NCBI GenBank assembly: GCA_024681175.1
Contig: JAILBI010000049.1
Span: forward strand, 1-14,309
Length of the DNA stretch: 14,309 nt
From: Acholeplasmatales bacterium
GTDB taxonomy: Bacteria; Bacillota_I; Bacilli_A; Acholeplasmatales; Anaeroplasmataceae
Direction of reading: 5' to 3'
Part shown: piece after piece, positions 6,730 to 13,515 of the stretch
Layout of the letters: each line of letters opens with the position of its first letter
Numbering within the stretch: position 1 is the stretch's first letter
Translations under genes and position numbers: made by a program
Notes under the pieces: model-generated
What the model saw: only the letters and a program-made list of their open reading frames with translations
Database searches by the model: none
Told to the model about the DNA's origin: nothing

Positions 6730-7914
6730 ATGGCAAAAGAAAAATTTAATCGTAGCAAACCACATGTAAACATTGGTACTATCGGTCATATCGACCATGG
6801 TAAGACAACTCTTACTGCAGCTATTACTACTTACCTTTCTAAGAAGGGTTTAGCACAAGCTTCAAGATATGATCAAATCGATGCTGCTCCAGAAGAAAAG
6901 GAACGTGGTATCACAATCAACACTGCACACGTTGAATATGAAACAGACAAGAGACACTACGCACACGTAGACTGTCCAGGTCACGCTGACTATGTAAAGA
7001 ACATGATTACAGGTGCAGCTCAAATGGATGGCGCAATCTTAGTTATTGCTGCTACAGATGGTCCTATGGATCAAACAAGAGAACATATCTTACTTGCTCG
7101 CCAAGTAGGTGTTCCTGCAATCGTTGTATTCTTAAATAAGTGCGATATGGTTGATGATGAAGAACTTATCGACTTAGTTGAAATGGATACTCGTGAATTA
7201 TTATCTAAGTATGGATTCCCTGGTGATGATATTCCTATCATCCGTGGTTCAGCTTTAAAGGCTCTTGAAGGCGATCCAGCTTATGAAGCTAAATTACAAG
7301 AATTAATGGATACAGTTGATGAATATATCCCAACTCCAGCTCGTGAAAACGACAAGCCATTCTTAATGCCAATTGAAGACACTATGACTATTTCTGGTCG
7401 TGGTACAGTTGTTACTGGTAGAGTTCAAAGAGGTCAAATTAAGCTTGGTGAAGCTGTTGAAATCGTAGGTATTAAGGAAACTCAAACTTCAGTTGCTACT
7501 GGTCTTGAAATGTTCCGTAAGACTCTTGATTATGCTGAAGCAGGCGACAACGTAGGTGTATTACTTCGTGGTATCGACCGTGATAAAGTACAACGTGGTC
7601 AAGTTTTAGCTAAACCAGGATCAGTTACTCCACATTCAAAATTCAAAGCTCAAGTTTATGTATTAACTAAAGAAGAAGGCGGACGTCATACTTCATTCAC
7701 AACTAACTATCGTCCTCAATTCTACTTCCATACAACAGATGTTACAGGCGTTATCACTTTACCAGAAGGTGAAGCATTCGTTATGCCTGGTGACAACACT
7801 GAAATGACAGTAGAATTAATCCACCCAATCGCTATGGAAAACGGAACTAAGTTCTCAATCCGTGAAGGTGGCCACACTGTAGGTGCTGGTTCAGTTACTG
7901 AAATCGTTAAGTAA
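6730..7914 (+). CDS. tuf: Translation elongation factor Tu
   Basis: EF-Tu delivers aminoacyl-tRNA to the ribosomal A site as a GTP complex. The 394-residue length is normal. GTP-binding motifs are GHIDHGKT (19-26), the switch region RGITINTAH with Thr62, DCPGH (81-85, followed by the AD of DCPGHAD) and NKCD (136-139). The three-domain layout ends in [15 protein letters not shown]. The domain II-III region [13 protein letters not shown], where kirromycin- or GE2270-type resistance can arise, looks ordinary. AAGGAGG precedes the start by 9 bases. It is the last gene of the str operon. The 131-base gap from fusA is much larger than the other gaps and holds the hairpins and candidate promoter, suggesting partly independent expression. 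Confidence 0.99.
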   Translation: MAKEKFNRSKPHVNIGTIGHIDHGKTTLTAAITTYLSKKGLAQASRYDQIDAAPEEKERGITINTAHVEYETDKRHYAHVDCPGHADYVKNMITGAAQMDGAILVIAATDGPMDQTREHILLARQVGVPAIVVFLNKCDMVDDEELIDLVEMDTRELLSKYGFPGDDIPIIRGSALKALEGDPAYEAKLQELMDTVDEYIPTPARENDKPFLMPIEDTMTISGRGTVVTGRVQRGQIKLGEAVEIVGIKETQTSVATGLEMFRKTLDYAEAGDNVGVLLRGIDRDKVQRGQVLAKPGSVTPHSKFKAQVYVLTKEEGGRHTSFTTNYRPQFYFHTTDVTGVITLPEGEAFVMPGDNTEMTVELIHPIAMENGTKFSIREGGHTVGAGSVTEIVK

Positions 7915-7935
7915 TTGAAGCTTAAATAAAAAATT

Positions 7936-7963
7936 ATACCTGTCTTATGGCAGGTATTTTTTT
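7936..7963 (+). terminator. Terminator of the str operon
   Basis: ATACCTGTC (7936-7944) pairs with GGCAGGTAT (7949-7957), 9 bp with one wobble, loop TTAT, then a U run to 7963. It lies 21 bases after the tuf stop. Confidence 0.93.
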
Positions 7964-7968
7964 CTGTC

Positions 7969-7997
7969 TTGAAAAATGATTTAAATTGACATATTAT
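7969..7997 (+). promoter_or_regulatory. Candidate promoter of the 8019 gene
   Basis: TTGAAA (7969-7974), 17 bases, TATTAT (7992-7997). The predicted start near 8004 keeps the Shine-Dalgarno TGAGG (8006-8010). A better-looking TTGACA at 7986-7991 and TATAAT at 7998-8003 are only 6 bases apart and cannot work together. Confidence 0.45.
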
Positions 7998-8018
7998 TAT
8001 AATACTGAGGTTAAAACT

Positions 8019-8465
8019 ATGAACACAAGACATATATTTGAACATCATGAATTTCAAGATTTATTTATGAAAGATCCTGTTAAGGTAATAAATAAATTAA
8101 CACAAGAAAAATCTGATTATGTATTTAAATTATTAAAAAAGACATATGAAAATAAAAATGAAATATGTCCATATACATTAATGGATATTGATGTTACATT
8201 TAAATCATTACAAGGATTTGATTTTATTACAATTAAAATGCCCGAAAATGGAATTGAAGCAGGTAATTGTCATGAGATAATTATCCTTTCATCATTCTAT
8301 TTAAATTTATTCCAATATTATGTAGTAGAAGAAGGATATAATCCAAAATATGGCAGATTTAAATCATTAGGAGCATGGATGGAAGATGCCCATATATCAC
8401 TTGGTGATTTAGATAAATCTGATACTGATATTTATGCAACTATTATTAGCTCATTATCATTATAA
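8019..8465 (+). CDS. Uncharacterised soluble protein, 148 residues
   Basis: I do not recognise a family. The protein is predicted soluble, with no signal peptide and no membrane helix. It begins with MNTRHIFEHHEF and contains a mixed helical and strand region (for example FDFITIKMPENG at 67-78 and CHEIIILSSFYLNLFQYYVV at 84-103). Its acidic tail has ALW-like amphipathic character (LGAWMEDAHISLGDLDKSD, 117-135). Two Cys (50, 84) and several His (5, 9, 10, 85, 125) are present but no metal motif is obvious. I prefer the ATG at 8019, because TGAGG lies 8 bases upstream; an in-frame TTG at 7986 lies inside the promoter region and has no ribosome site. It stands alone between the tuf terminator and a terminator shared with mscL. 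Confidence 0.75.
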   Translation: MNTRHIFEHHEFQDLFMKDPVKVINKLTQEKSDYVFKLLKKTYENKNEICPYTLMDIDVTFKSLQGFDFITIKMPENGIEAGNCHEIIILSSFYLNLFQYYVVEEGYNPKYGRFKSLGAWMEDAHISLGDLDKSDTDIYATIISSLSL

Positions 8466-8486
8466 TAATTAAATATAAGCAAAAGA

Positions 8487-8520
8487 AAAACCATAGAAGA
8501 TTCTATGGTTTTATCTTTTT
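8487..8520. terminator. Shared bidirectional terminator of the 8019 gene and mscL
   Basis: A 12-bp perfect inverted repeat (8487-8498 with 8501-8512; in practice a tight loop AGAT). The plus strand continues ATCTTTTTT, the minus strand TTTTCTTTT-like, so both convergent genes can end here. The mscL stop codon is 8 bases away. Confidence 0.88.
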
Positions 8521-9329
8521 TATTCAGCTTTTTCAGTAACAGCTTCAGTTGCCTTAGCTTCAGCTACTTTAGTAGATTTCTTGTTTACAAGAGCATCTCT
8601 AATTTCCATAAGAAGAGCAATTTCAGGTGTAGGATTCTTTGCAGCTTCCTCAGCTTGTCTTTGCTTTTCAGCTTCTTCCTCAGCAGCCTTTGCATCAGCT
8701 TCAGCTTTCATTTCAAGAGCTTTCTTTTCTCTTCTAGATAATGGTAAGCCTTTTTCTTGCTTAGTTTGAGCTCTAGCTAAATCATCAGTCATGTTCATTC
8801 TTGCTTCATGTGCAGCTTTAGCTACTTTTACAATAATGAATAATACTAAAGCGATGATAATGAATGAAATTACTGCATTGATGAATGCGCCCCAGTCGAT
8901 AACAGCTGACATGTTGTAAGTGTACTTAGTACCATGTAAAGTATACTTAGATAAAATAGTAGACTTTGCACCTTCAACAGCAGATGTCCAACCTGCATCA
9001 CCTTCTGCTAAGCCAGGGTAATTTGCTTGAGCTAATTTAACACCTAATGCTTGTAAATCAGATGCAGCAAATTTTTGACCTAAACCGATGCTCTTATTCA
9101 TACCTTCTTGAACAGAGTTAATTGCTGGTAAAACAGTAACTAAACCCTTTAAACCACCAGGTACGGCCCATAAGCATACGCTTAATAAGATATTAACTAA
9201 TGCTGTAACAATTGCACCAAATGCAGAACCAATTACTACACCAACAGCCATATCTAGAATGCTTCCACGAGAGATAAAAGCTTTAAATTCTTTCCAGAAG
9301 CTTGTTTTCTTTTTGTTTTCTTTAGCCAT
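8520..9329 (-). CDS. mscL: Large-conductance mechanosensitive channel MscL, enlarged form
   Basis: MscL is a homo-pentameric membrane pore that opens under turgor stress and releases solutes during hypo-osmotic shock. FWKEFKAFISRGSILDMAVGVVIGSAFGAIV (11-41) is the hallmark N-terminal helix and pore-lining TM1. TM2 is about 146-170 (GAFINAVISF followed by a hydrophobic run). The C-terminal NPTPEIALLMEIRDAL (232-247) matches the cytoplasmic bundle. The protein is 269 residues, while typical MscL has about 130-150. The loop between the helices (about 51-145) is about three times the usual size. The cytoplasmic region gains an Ala/Glu/Lys-rich coiled coil (about 195-231) and a further tail. The start has GGAGG 7 bases upstream. 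It has its own promoter and terminator, next to a minus-strand membrane-protein gene. Confidence 0.93.
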   Translation of the reverse strand: MAKENKKKTSFWKEFKAFISRGSILDMAVGVVIGSAFGAIVTALVNILLSVCLWAVPGGLKGLVTVLPAINSVQEGMNKSIGLGQKFAASDLQALGVKLAQANYPGLAEGDAGWTSAVEGAKSTILSKYTLHGTKYTYNMSAVIDWGAFINAVISFIIIALVLFIIVKVAKAAHEARMNMTDDLARAQTKQEKGLPLSRREKKALEMKAEADAKAAEEEAEKQRQAEEAAKNPTPEIALLMEIRDALVNKKSTKVAEAKATEAVTEKAE

Positions 9330-9351
9330 TTTATTTCCTCCAGTTGTAATA

Positions 9352-9380
9352 ATTATAATCTATTAAAAATTAGTTTTCAA
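9352..9380 (-). promoter_or_regulatory. mscL promoter
   Basis: On the minus strand TTGAAA (9375-9380), a 17-base spacer and TATAAT (9352-9357). A start near 9345 leaves a short leader with GGAGG. It lies just past the terminator of the upstream minus-strand gene, so mscL is independently transcribed. Confidence 0.75.
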
Positions 9381-9390
9381 TAACATAGAA

Positions 9391-9415
9391 TAAAAAAGAG
9401 AAGCATAAGCTTCTC
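9391..9415 (-). terminator. Terminator of the 9439 membrane-protein gene
   Basis: GAGAAGC/GCTTCTC (9398-9404 and 9409-9415), 7 bp, loop of 4, followed on the minus strand by TTTTTTA. Confidence 0.85.
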
Positions 9416-9438
9416 AATTTTATAAATATAAATGATTA

Positions 9439-10143
9439 TTATTCATTAGCTTTTTCAGTATCATCTGCTTTAACTTCTTCAACATCAGCATCAACTGCAT
9501 CCTTCTTAGTGTCATCTTTAGAACCTACAATTGCAACTACTGCAACTGGCTTAAAGAAGCTTAAAAGAAGAATGTAAACTGAATAAAGACATAAAATGAT
9601 ACCTAAGATGATGAATCTTGCATTCATGTTGATAATAGTATCACCATTATCTTTCTTGATTAAACATAAAGAACCAAGGATGATAGCAACTAAAGCAACT
9701 ACAATTTCAACAACAATTCCAACGATTTCATTTTTAAGTTCTTTCTTAATAATGCCAAATACAATTGATAAAATTGCATCTACTAAAATAATAGCACCAG
9801 CAACGATCATTAAGAATGGAATGAAATCAAGAACTAAAGCGATTAAGTTAGAAGCTGTTGTTTCTCTTACGATGAAGAAAATACCAATAGCAAGTAACAT
9901 TGCAGCGCCTAATCCTGCAGCAGCAAATCCTTTCTTATTAACAATAGAATTTACTAATGCGAATACTAAAGCTAAAGAAGCAACAACAAGTGATACAATA
10001 CCAAGTACTAAAGTAATACCCTTATATGCATCAGCACCAGCCTTGTCTCCAGCTGCAGCACCAGCAACAATACATAAAATACCGATTGTTAATACGATTG
10101 CGGCAGTAATCCATAAGCTAATTTTTTTGCTTAAATCTTTCAT
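9439..10143 (-). CDS. Six-helix membrane protein, possibly HdeD/DUF308-like
   Basis: A 234-residue integral membrane protein with six likely helices at about 10-30, 42-67, 74-93, 103-131, 138-162 and 175-197. Repeated short blocks of the type G-I-hydrophobic-G-hydrophobic and the spacing of helices in pairs recall HdeD/DUF308 proteins (six helices, about 190 residues), whose function outside enteric acid stress is unclear. This assignment is tentative. A soluble, highly acidic C-terminal tail (208-234) ends in DDTEKANE, and the neighbouring MscL ends in a rather similar EAVTEKAE. The start is supported by AAAGGAG 5 bases upstream. It has its own promoter and terminator and is divergent from tatD. 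It may belong with mscL in envelope stress, but that rests on adjacency only. Confidence 0.72.
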   Translation of the reverse strand: MKDLSKKISLWITAAIVLTIGILCIVAGAAAGDKAGADAYKGITLVLGIVSLVVASLALVFALVNSIVNKKGFAAAGLGAAMLLAIGIFFIVRETTASNLIALVLDFIPFLMIVAGAIILVDAILSIVFGIIKKELKNEIVGIVVEIVVALVAIILGSLCLIKKDNGDTIINMNARFIILGIILCLYSVYILLLSFFKPVAVVAIVGSKDDTKKDAVDADVEEVKADDTEKANE

Positions 10144-10196
10144 ATTTACTCCTTTCTAAAAAATAAAAAGAAATTCTATTAAATTTCTACAATAAT

Positions 10197-10224
10197 ATTA
10201 TAATCATTTTATTAAATATTTCAA
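10197..10224 (-). promoter_or_regulatory. Promoter of the 9439 membrane-protein gene
   Basis: On the minus strand TTGAAA (10219-10224), 16 bases, TATAAT (10197-10202). A leader of about 45 bases follows. The matching motif pair makes it a fair call despite the AT-rich background. Confidence 0.65.
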
Positions 10225-10226
10225 AT

Positions 10227-10255
10227 TTAATTAATAATAGTATAATTATTATAAT
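10227..10255 (+). promoter_or_regulatory. Candidate promoter of tatD and the CDF gene
   Basis: TATAAT at 10250-10255 with a poor -35 (TTAATT, 10227-10232) 17 bases upstream. A second TATAAT at 10241-10246 is possible. The -10 is good, the -35 is not. It is back-to-back with the divergent minus-strand promoter. Confidence 0.35.
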
Positions 10256-10274
10256 GGATAATTAGGAGTATATT

Positions 10275-11030
10275 ATGATTGATACACATTGTCATCTATT
10301 TGATGAAGCATTTGATGAAGATAGAGATGAAGCAATAAAAAGAGCGAAAGATGTAGGAGTAAAAAAGATAATGATAGTTGGCTTTTCGAAAGAAACAAAT
10401 GAAAAAGCATATCAATTATCATTAAAAGATAATATTTTTTATCCTACATGTGGTATTCATCCTGATGAAGCAGACGATAATTATTTAGAAAAATTAAAAG
10501 ATTTAAAAACATTTTTAAATAATCATAAAGTATATGCAATAGGTGAATGTGGTCTTGATTATCATTGGACAAAGGATAATATTGATATTCAAAAAATATT
10601 ATTGCATGAGCAATGTAAATTAGCATTAGAATATAATTTACCCATTATTATTCATATGAGAGATGCACAAGAAGATACATATGATATTTTAAAGCAATAT
10701 AAAGGCTTAAGAGGTGTTATGCATTGCTATTCAGGATCATATGAAATGGCTTTAAGATTTATTGATTTAGGCTTTTATATCTCATTAGGTGGTCCTGTAA
10801 CATTTAAAAATGCTAAGGAACCACAAAAGAATGCAACCCTACTCCCTTTAGATAGACTTCTAATTGAAACTGATTGTCCATATCTTGCACCTGTTCCACA
10901 AAGAGGTAAAAGAAATGAAACATCATTCATTCATTATACATTAGAAAAGATTGCAGAGCTTAGAAATATAAGTGTTGAAGAAATGGATAAAATTACATCA
11001 GATAACGCTATTAGATTATTTAATATATAG
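10275..11030 (+). CDS. tatD: TatD family metal-dependent hydrolase
   Basis: TatD proteins are cytoplasmic TIM-barrel metal enzymes of the amidohydrolase type. Characterised members are 3'-5' exonucleases or deoxyribonucleases, and some have D-aminoacyl-tRNA deacylase or other reported activities, so the true substrate here is open. The full metal-ligand set is visible: H5 and H7 in DTHCH, E91 in GECGLDYHW, H127 in IIIHMRDA, H150 in MHCYSG and D200 in ETDCPYLAP. Length (251) is normal. It could be the TatD, YcfH or YabD (TatD-like) orthologue; in Firmicutes yabD usually lies near metG and rnmV, which are not seen here. The start has AGGAG 6 bases upstream. The stop codon overlaps the Shine-Dalgarno of the next gene, so the two form an operon. 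Confidence 0.95.
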   Translation: MIDTHCHLFDEAFDEDRDEAIKRAKDVGVKKIMIVGFSKETNEKAYQLSLKDNIFYPTCGIHPDEADDNYLEKLKDLKTFLNNHKVYAIGECGLDYHWTKDNIDIQKILLHEQCKLALEYNLPIIIHMRDAQEDTYDILKQYKGLRGVMHCYSGSYEMALRFIDLGFYISLGGPVTFKNAKEPQKNATLLPLDRLLIETDCPYLAPVPQRGKRNETSFIHYTLEKIAELRNISVEEMDKITSDNAIRLFNI

Positions 11031-11039
11031 GTGAAATAA

Positions 11040-12239
11040 ATGGTTAATTTATTAAGAAGATTATTTATTAAAAATTATAATAATACCAAAAATGAAAATG
11101 TAAGAATTGCGCATGCAAAGCTTGCCGCAATTTTTGGTATTATCACAAATGTTATTTTATTTATATCTAAGGCTATTATAGGTATATTAATAAAATCTGC
11201 ATCGATTCTTGCAGATTCTATTAATAATTTATCTGATACATCATCAAGTGTTGTTACACTTATTGGATTTAATTTATCTAAAAAGCCTGCAGATAAGGAT
11301 CATCCATTTGGTCATCAAAGAATAGAATATATTACAGGATTAATAATATCTATATTTATTATATTTATAGGATGTGTTTCTATATTCCAATCAATAAGAA
11401 AGGTTGTTAATTATAAACAAGAGGATGTTAATGAATTATTATATTATATTTCAATTGGAATATTAGCTTTCGCAATAATATTAAAAATAATACAAGCAAT
11501 TGTATATAAAAAGATCAGTAAAATAATTTCATCTGTGGCCTTAAAGGCTGCATATCAGGATAGCTTTAATGATGTTTTAACTACATTTGCTGTATTAATT
11601 GGAATGGTTACTATATTATTATTAAATATTAATAATGTTAAGGTACCATTCTCAATTGATGGTATATTAGGTATTATTGTAGGATTATTTGTAATAATAT
11701 CTGGTATTAAATTAATGAAGGAAGAAATGGATCCTTTAATTGGTCAATATATTGATAAGGATTATGCAAAAGAAATAAGTGATTATATTGAATCTTTTGC
11801 AATATGCTTAGGTACTCATGATTTTTTATGTCATTTATATGGACCAACTAAATGCTATATATCTATTCATGTTGAGGTAGATAGCTCTAAATCATTAATA
11901 GAGGTACATAATGCAATAGATGAAATAGAACATATGGTTAAAGATAAATTTGATGTCATATTAACAATTCATCCAGATCCAATAGATATTAAAGATAGGA
12001 AATTAAGTAGAATTAAAACAATTTTAGAAGAAGGTCTTTCAAAAGTTGATTCTAATTTGAAATTTCATGATTTAAGAATAAATAAAGAAGAAGATAAAGA
12101 AATTATTGAATTAGATTTAGAAGTTCCATTTGATTATCCTATGACTGAGGATGAGATAAATGACCTTGTTAATAATATTATTAATAAGGATAATAAATAT
12201 ATTATTAGAATAAATATAGATAATCCAATTATAGGTTAA
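11040..12239 (+). CDS. Cation diffusion facilitator, manganese-type (MntE-like), with extra C-terminal domain
   Basis: A membrane metal/proton antiporter that would export divalent cations. ADSINNLSDT (58-67) in TM2 and QDSFND (173-178) in TM5 supply N62, D66, D174 and D178. This N-D-D-D set is what I recall for streptococcal manganese exporter MntE, in contrast to the H-D-H-D set of zinc CDFs, so manganese is the likely substrate. DHPFGHQRIEY (87-97) is the conserved post-TM2 loop. The cytoplasmic domain has THDFLCHLYGP (259-269), H277 and HPDP (311-314). About 85 residues (315-399) follow where most CDFs stop; FHDLRIN (about 343-349) echoes the HDFxCH strand, suggesting a second ZT-dimer-like domain. 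It starts 9 bases after tatD, with AGGTGA overlapping the tatD stop. No clear terminator follows. Confidence 0.9.
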   Translation: MVNLLRRLFIKNYNNTKNENVRIAHAKLAAIFGIITNVILFISKAIIGILIKSASILADSINNLSDTSSSVVTLIGFNLSKKPADKDHPFGHQRIEYITGLIISIFIIFIGCVSIFQSIRKVVNYKQEDVNELLYYISIGILAFAIILKIIQAIVYKKISKIISSVALKAAYQDSFNDVLTTFAVLIGMVTILLLNINNVKVPFSIDGILGIIVGLFVIISGIKLMKEEMDPLIGQYIDKDYAKEISDYIESFAICLGTHDFLCHLYGPTKCYISIHVEVDSSKSLIEVHNAIDEIEHMVKDKFDVILTIHPDPIDIKDRKLSRIKTILEEGLSKVDSNLKFHDLRINKEEDKEIIELDLEVPFDYPMTEDEINDLVNNIINKDNKYIIRINIDNPIIG

Positions 12240-12246
12240 TTAAAAC

Positions 12247-12275
12247 TTGCTTTAAGTAAAAGATTATGTTATAAT
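12247..12275 (+). promoter_or_regulatory. Promoter of the rpsF-ssb-rpsR operon
   Basis: TTGCTT (12247-12252), a 17-base spacer and TATAAT (12270-12275) with an extended -10 TG one base before it (12267-12268). The start would be near 12282. The -35 lies 7 bases after the CDF stop. Confidence 0.75.
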
Positions 12276-12343
12276 CCTTTTGCGTTTTTATAAACGCCCT
12301 TGTTCGGATATTACTTATGCCGAACCTAAAGTCCAAAAGGAGG
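12276..12343 (+). promoter_or_regulatory. Structured rpsF leader, candidate S6:S18 autoregulatory RNA
   Basis: Two hairpins fill the leader: GCGTTT/AAACGC (12282-12287 with 12292-12297, loop TTAT) and GTTCGG/CCGAAC (12302-12307 with 12320-12325). The second can be extended by ATA/TAT with one bulged G. CCTTTT (12276-12281) could also pair with AAAAGG (12335-12340), the Shine-Dalgarno, but those bases may lie upstream of the transcription start. S6:S18-binding leaders before rpsF are known in many bacteria; matching the exact consensus needs a covariance search. Confidence 0.55.
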
Positions 12344-12352
12344 TAAAAAAAT

Positions 12353-12640
12353 ATGAAGAAATATGAAGTTATGTACATTCTTCGTTCTGATCTTGATGCA
12401 GAAGCAATTAAGAAGGAAGTTGCAGATGTTGAAGCAATTTTCAAGAATAATGGTTCTGAAGTATTAGAAACTAAGGAATGGGGTTTTAGAGACCTTGCGT
12501 ACGAAATCAAAGGTAATAAGAAAGGTTATTACGTTTGGATGAATGTTAATGCAGAAGTTGCTGCAGTTAACGAATTTAATCGTCTTGCAAACATTAGTGA
12601 AAAGTTAATCCGTCATATCGTTGTTGTTGACGGTGAATAG
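12353..12640 (+). CDS. rpsF: 30S ribosomal protein S6
   Basis: S6 binds the 16S rRNA platform as a heterodimer with S18, encoded two genes downstream. The 95-residue length and the MKKYEVMYILRSDLD start, the EWGFRDLAYEIKGNKKGYYVW core (about 42-62) and the NISEKLIRHIVVV end are typical. AAAAGGAGG stands 9 bases upstream. First gene of the classic Firmicutes rpsF-ssb-rpsR operon, preceded by a strong promoter and a structured leader that may bind the S6:S18 dimer. Its TAG stop overlaps the ssb Shine-Dalgarno. Confidence 0.99.
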   Translation: MKKYEVMYILRSDLDAEAIKKEVADVEAIFKNNGSEVLETKEWGFRDLAYEIKGNKKGYYVWMNVNAEVAAVNEFNRLANISEKLIRHIVVVDGE

Positions 12641-12649
12641 GAGATTACA

Positions 12650-13147
12650 ATGAATATTGTAACTTTAACAGGAAGAATTACAAAAGCACCAGAAGGTCGT
12701 CAAACAAATGATGGCCAATCAGTTTGTTCATTTACAGTTGCTTGCGATAGAGTTTATCGTGATAGACAAGGAAATGTACAAAGAGAAGCTGATTTCATTA
12801 ATTGTGTAGCTTTTGGAAATCAAGCTAGTTTTATTTTAAGATATGTTCAAAAAGGTAATATGTTAGCTATCCAAGGTAGAATTCAAACAAGAAATTACCA
12901 AGATCAACAAGGTCAAACAAGATATGTTACTGAAGTTTTAGTTAACTCAGTTGAAAATTTGACACCAAGATCTCAAAATGATAACCAACAAAATTATCAA
13001 CAACAGAACTATCAGCAACAAAATCGTCAACAAAATCAAAATCCATATCAAGGATATAATAATCCTACATATGGAATGGATAATAGTTCTAAACAAGAAC
13101 CTCAAAGCTTCTCTGTAAGCTCTGATGACGATGATTTACCATTTTAA
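12650..13147 (+). CDS. ssb: Single-stranded DNA-binding protein
   Basis: SSB coats single-stranded DNA as a tetramer during replication, repair and recombination and recruits partner proteins. Residues 1-105 form the OB fold, starting MNIVTLTGRITKAPEGRQTNDG and including DFINCVAFGNQASFI (about 48-62) and GNMLAIQGRIQTRNYQDQQG. A low-complexity Gln/Asn/Tyr-rich linker (about 114-145, repeats of NYQQQ) leads to the acidic tip DDDDLPF, the docking site for partner proteins. At 165 residues it is normal. It starts 9 bases after rpsF, with TAGGAGA overlapping the rpsF stop, so its supply is tied to ribosomal protein expression. No sign of a phage-type SSB. Confidence 0.98.
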   Translation: MNIVTLTGRITKAPEGRQTNDGQSVCSFTVACDRVYRDRQGNVQREADFINCVAFGNQASFILRYVQKGNMLAIQGRIQTRNYQDQQGQTRYVTEVLVNSVENLTPRSQNDNQQNYQQQNYQQQNRQQNQNPYQGYNNPTYGMDNSSKQEPQSFSVSSDDDDLPF

Positions 13148-13160
13148 TTAGGAGGATAAT

Positions 13161-13397
13161 ATGCAAAATAATCGCGGACCAAGACGTCCTTATAAGAAGA
13201 AAGTTTGCTATTTCACAGAAAATAAAATTGAACACATCGATTTCAAGGATGTTGAATTATTAAAGAAATATATTTCTGAAAGAGGCAAAATTCTTCCAAG
13301 AAGAGTAACTGGTACTTCAGCTAAGTATCAAAGAAAGCTTGCACTTGCTATTAAGAGAGCAAGACATATGGCTTTATTACCATTCGTAAAAGACTAG
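13161..13397 (+). CDS. rpsR: 30S ribosomal protein S18
   Basis: S18 partners S6 on the 30S platform. The 78 residues include [27 protein letters not shown] in the first half and [35 protein letters not shown] in the second, both near-universal. Only one Cys (C16) is seen, so it is not a zinc-binding (C+) form. AGGAGG precedes the start by 7 bases. Last gene of the operon, followed by a clear terminator; rplI, often near in other Firmicutes, does not follow here. Confidence 0.99.
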   Translation: MQNNRGPRRPYKKKVCYFTENKIEHIDFKDVELLKKYISERGKILPRRVTGTSAKYQRKLALAIKRARHMALLPFVKD

Positions 13398-13411
13398 TAA
13401 TTATAAAAAAT

Positions 13412-13445
13412 GACCTTGTCAATTTTGGCAGGGTCTTTTATTTTT
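13412..13445 (+). terminator. Terminator of rpsF-ssb-rpsR
   Basis: GACCTTGTC (13412-13420) pairs with GGCAGGGTC (13427-13435), 9 bp with two G-T wobbles, loop AATTTT, followed by a U-rich tract to 13445. Confidence 0.92.
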
Positions 13446-13453
13446 GTCTTACC

Positions 13454-13482
13454 TTGACATTAGGGGATATATACCCTATAAT
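13454..13482 (+). promoter_or_regulatory. Consensus sigma-A promoter of the DUF2442-XRE gene
   Basis: A perfect TTGACA (13454-13459), 17-base spacer and a perfect TATAAT (13477-13482). It is the strongest promoter match in the window, stronger than that of the str operon. A start near 13489 gives a leader of about 27 bases. A promoter this strong on a regulator-like gene usually needs a repressor. Confidence 0.9.
13461..13478. promoter_or_regulatory. 18-bp palindromic operator candidate
   Basis: TAGGGGATATATACCCTA is a near-perfect palindrome (8 of 9 half-site pairs match; the only mismatch is between positions 6 and 13). It fills the spacer between -35 and -10 and overlaps the first two bases of the -10. 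The size and position fit binding by an XRE-type dimer, and the gene just downstream encodes such a domain. Autorepression is inference. Confidence 0.7.
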
Positions 13483-13515
13483 GTTTACTGAAAGGTATTT
13501 GGGATTAAAACGGTT

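Noticed and set aside
7986..8003. TTGACA and TATAAT as a promoter pair
   Set aside because: Only 6 bases separate the boxes, too close for sigma-A. The TTGAAA/TATTAT pair with 17 bases is preferred.
7986..8018. TTG start extending the 8019 gene by 11 residues
   Set aside because: The extension lies within the promoter region and has no Shine-Dalgarno; the ATG at 8019 has TGAGG at good spacing.
9596..10159. 187-codon plus-strand frame opposite the six-helix membrane protein
   Set aside because: Low-complexity Ile/Ala/Thr-rich translation is the mirror of membrane-helix codons. The minus-strand gene has a promoter, ribosome site and terminator.
12229..12510. Minus-strand frame across the rpsF leader
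   Set aside because: It overlaps the rpsF promoter, leader and coding start on the other strand and lacks its own signals.
12960..13080. Tandem repeat in ssb as a mobile or regulatory repeat
   Set aside because: The CAACAA-rich stretch encodes the usual Gln/Asn linker of SSB and is ordinary low complexity.
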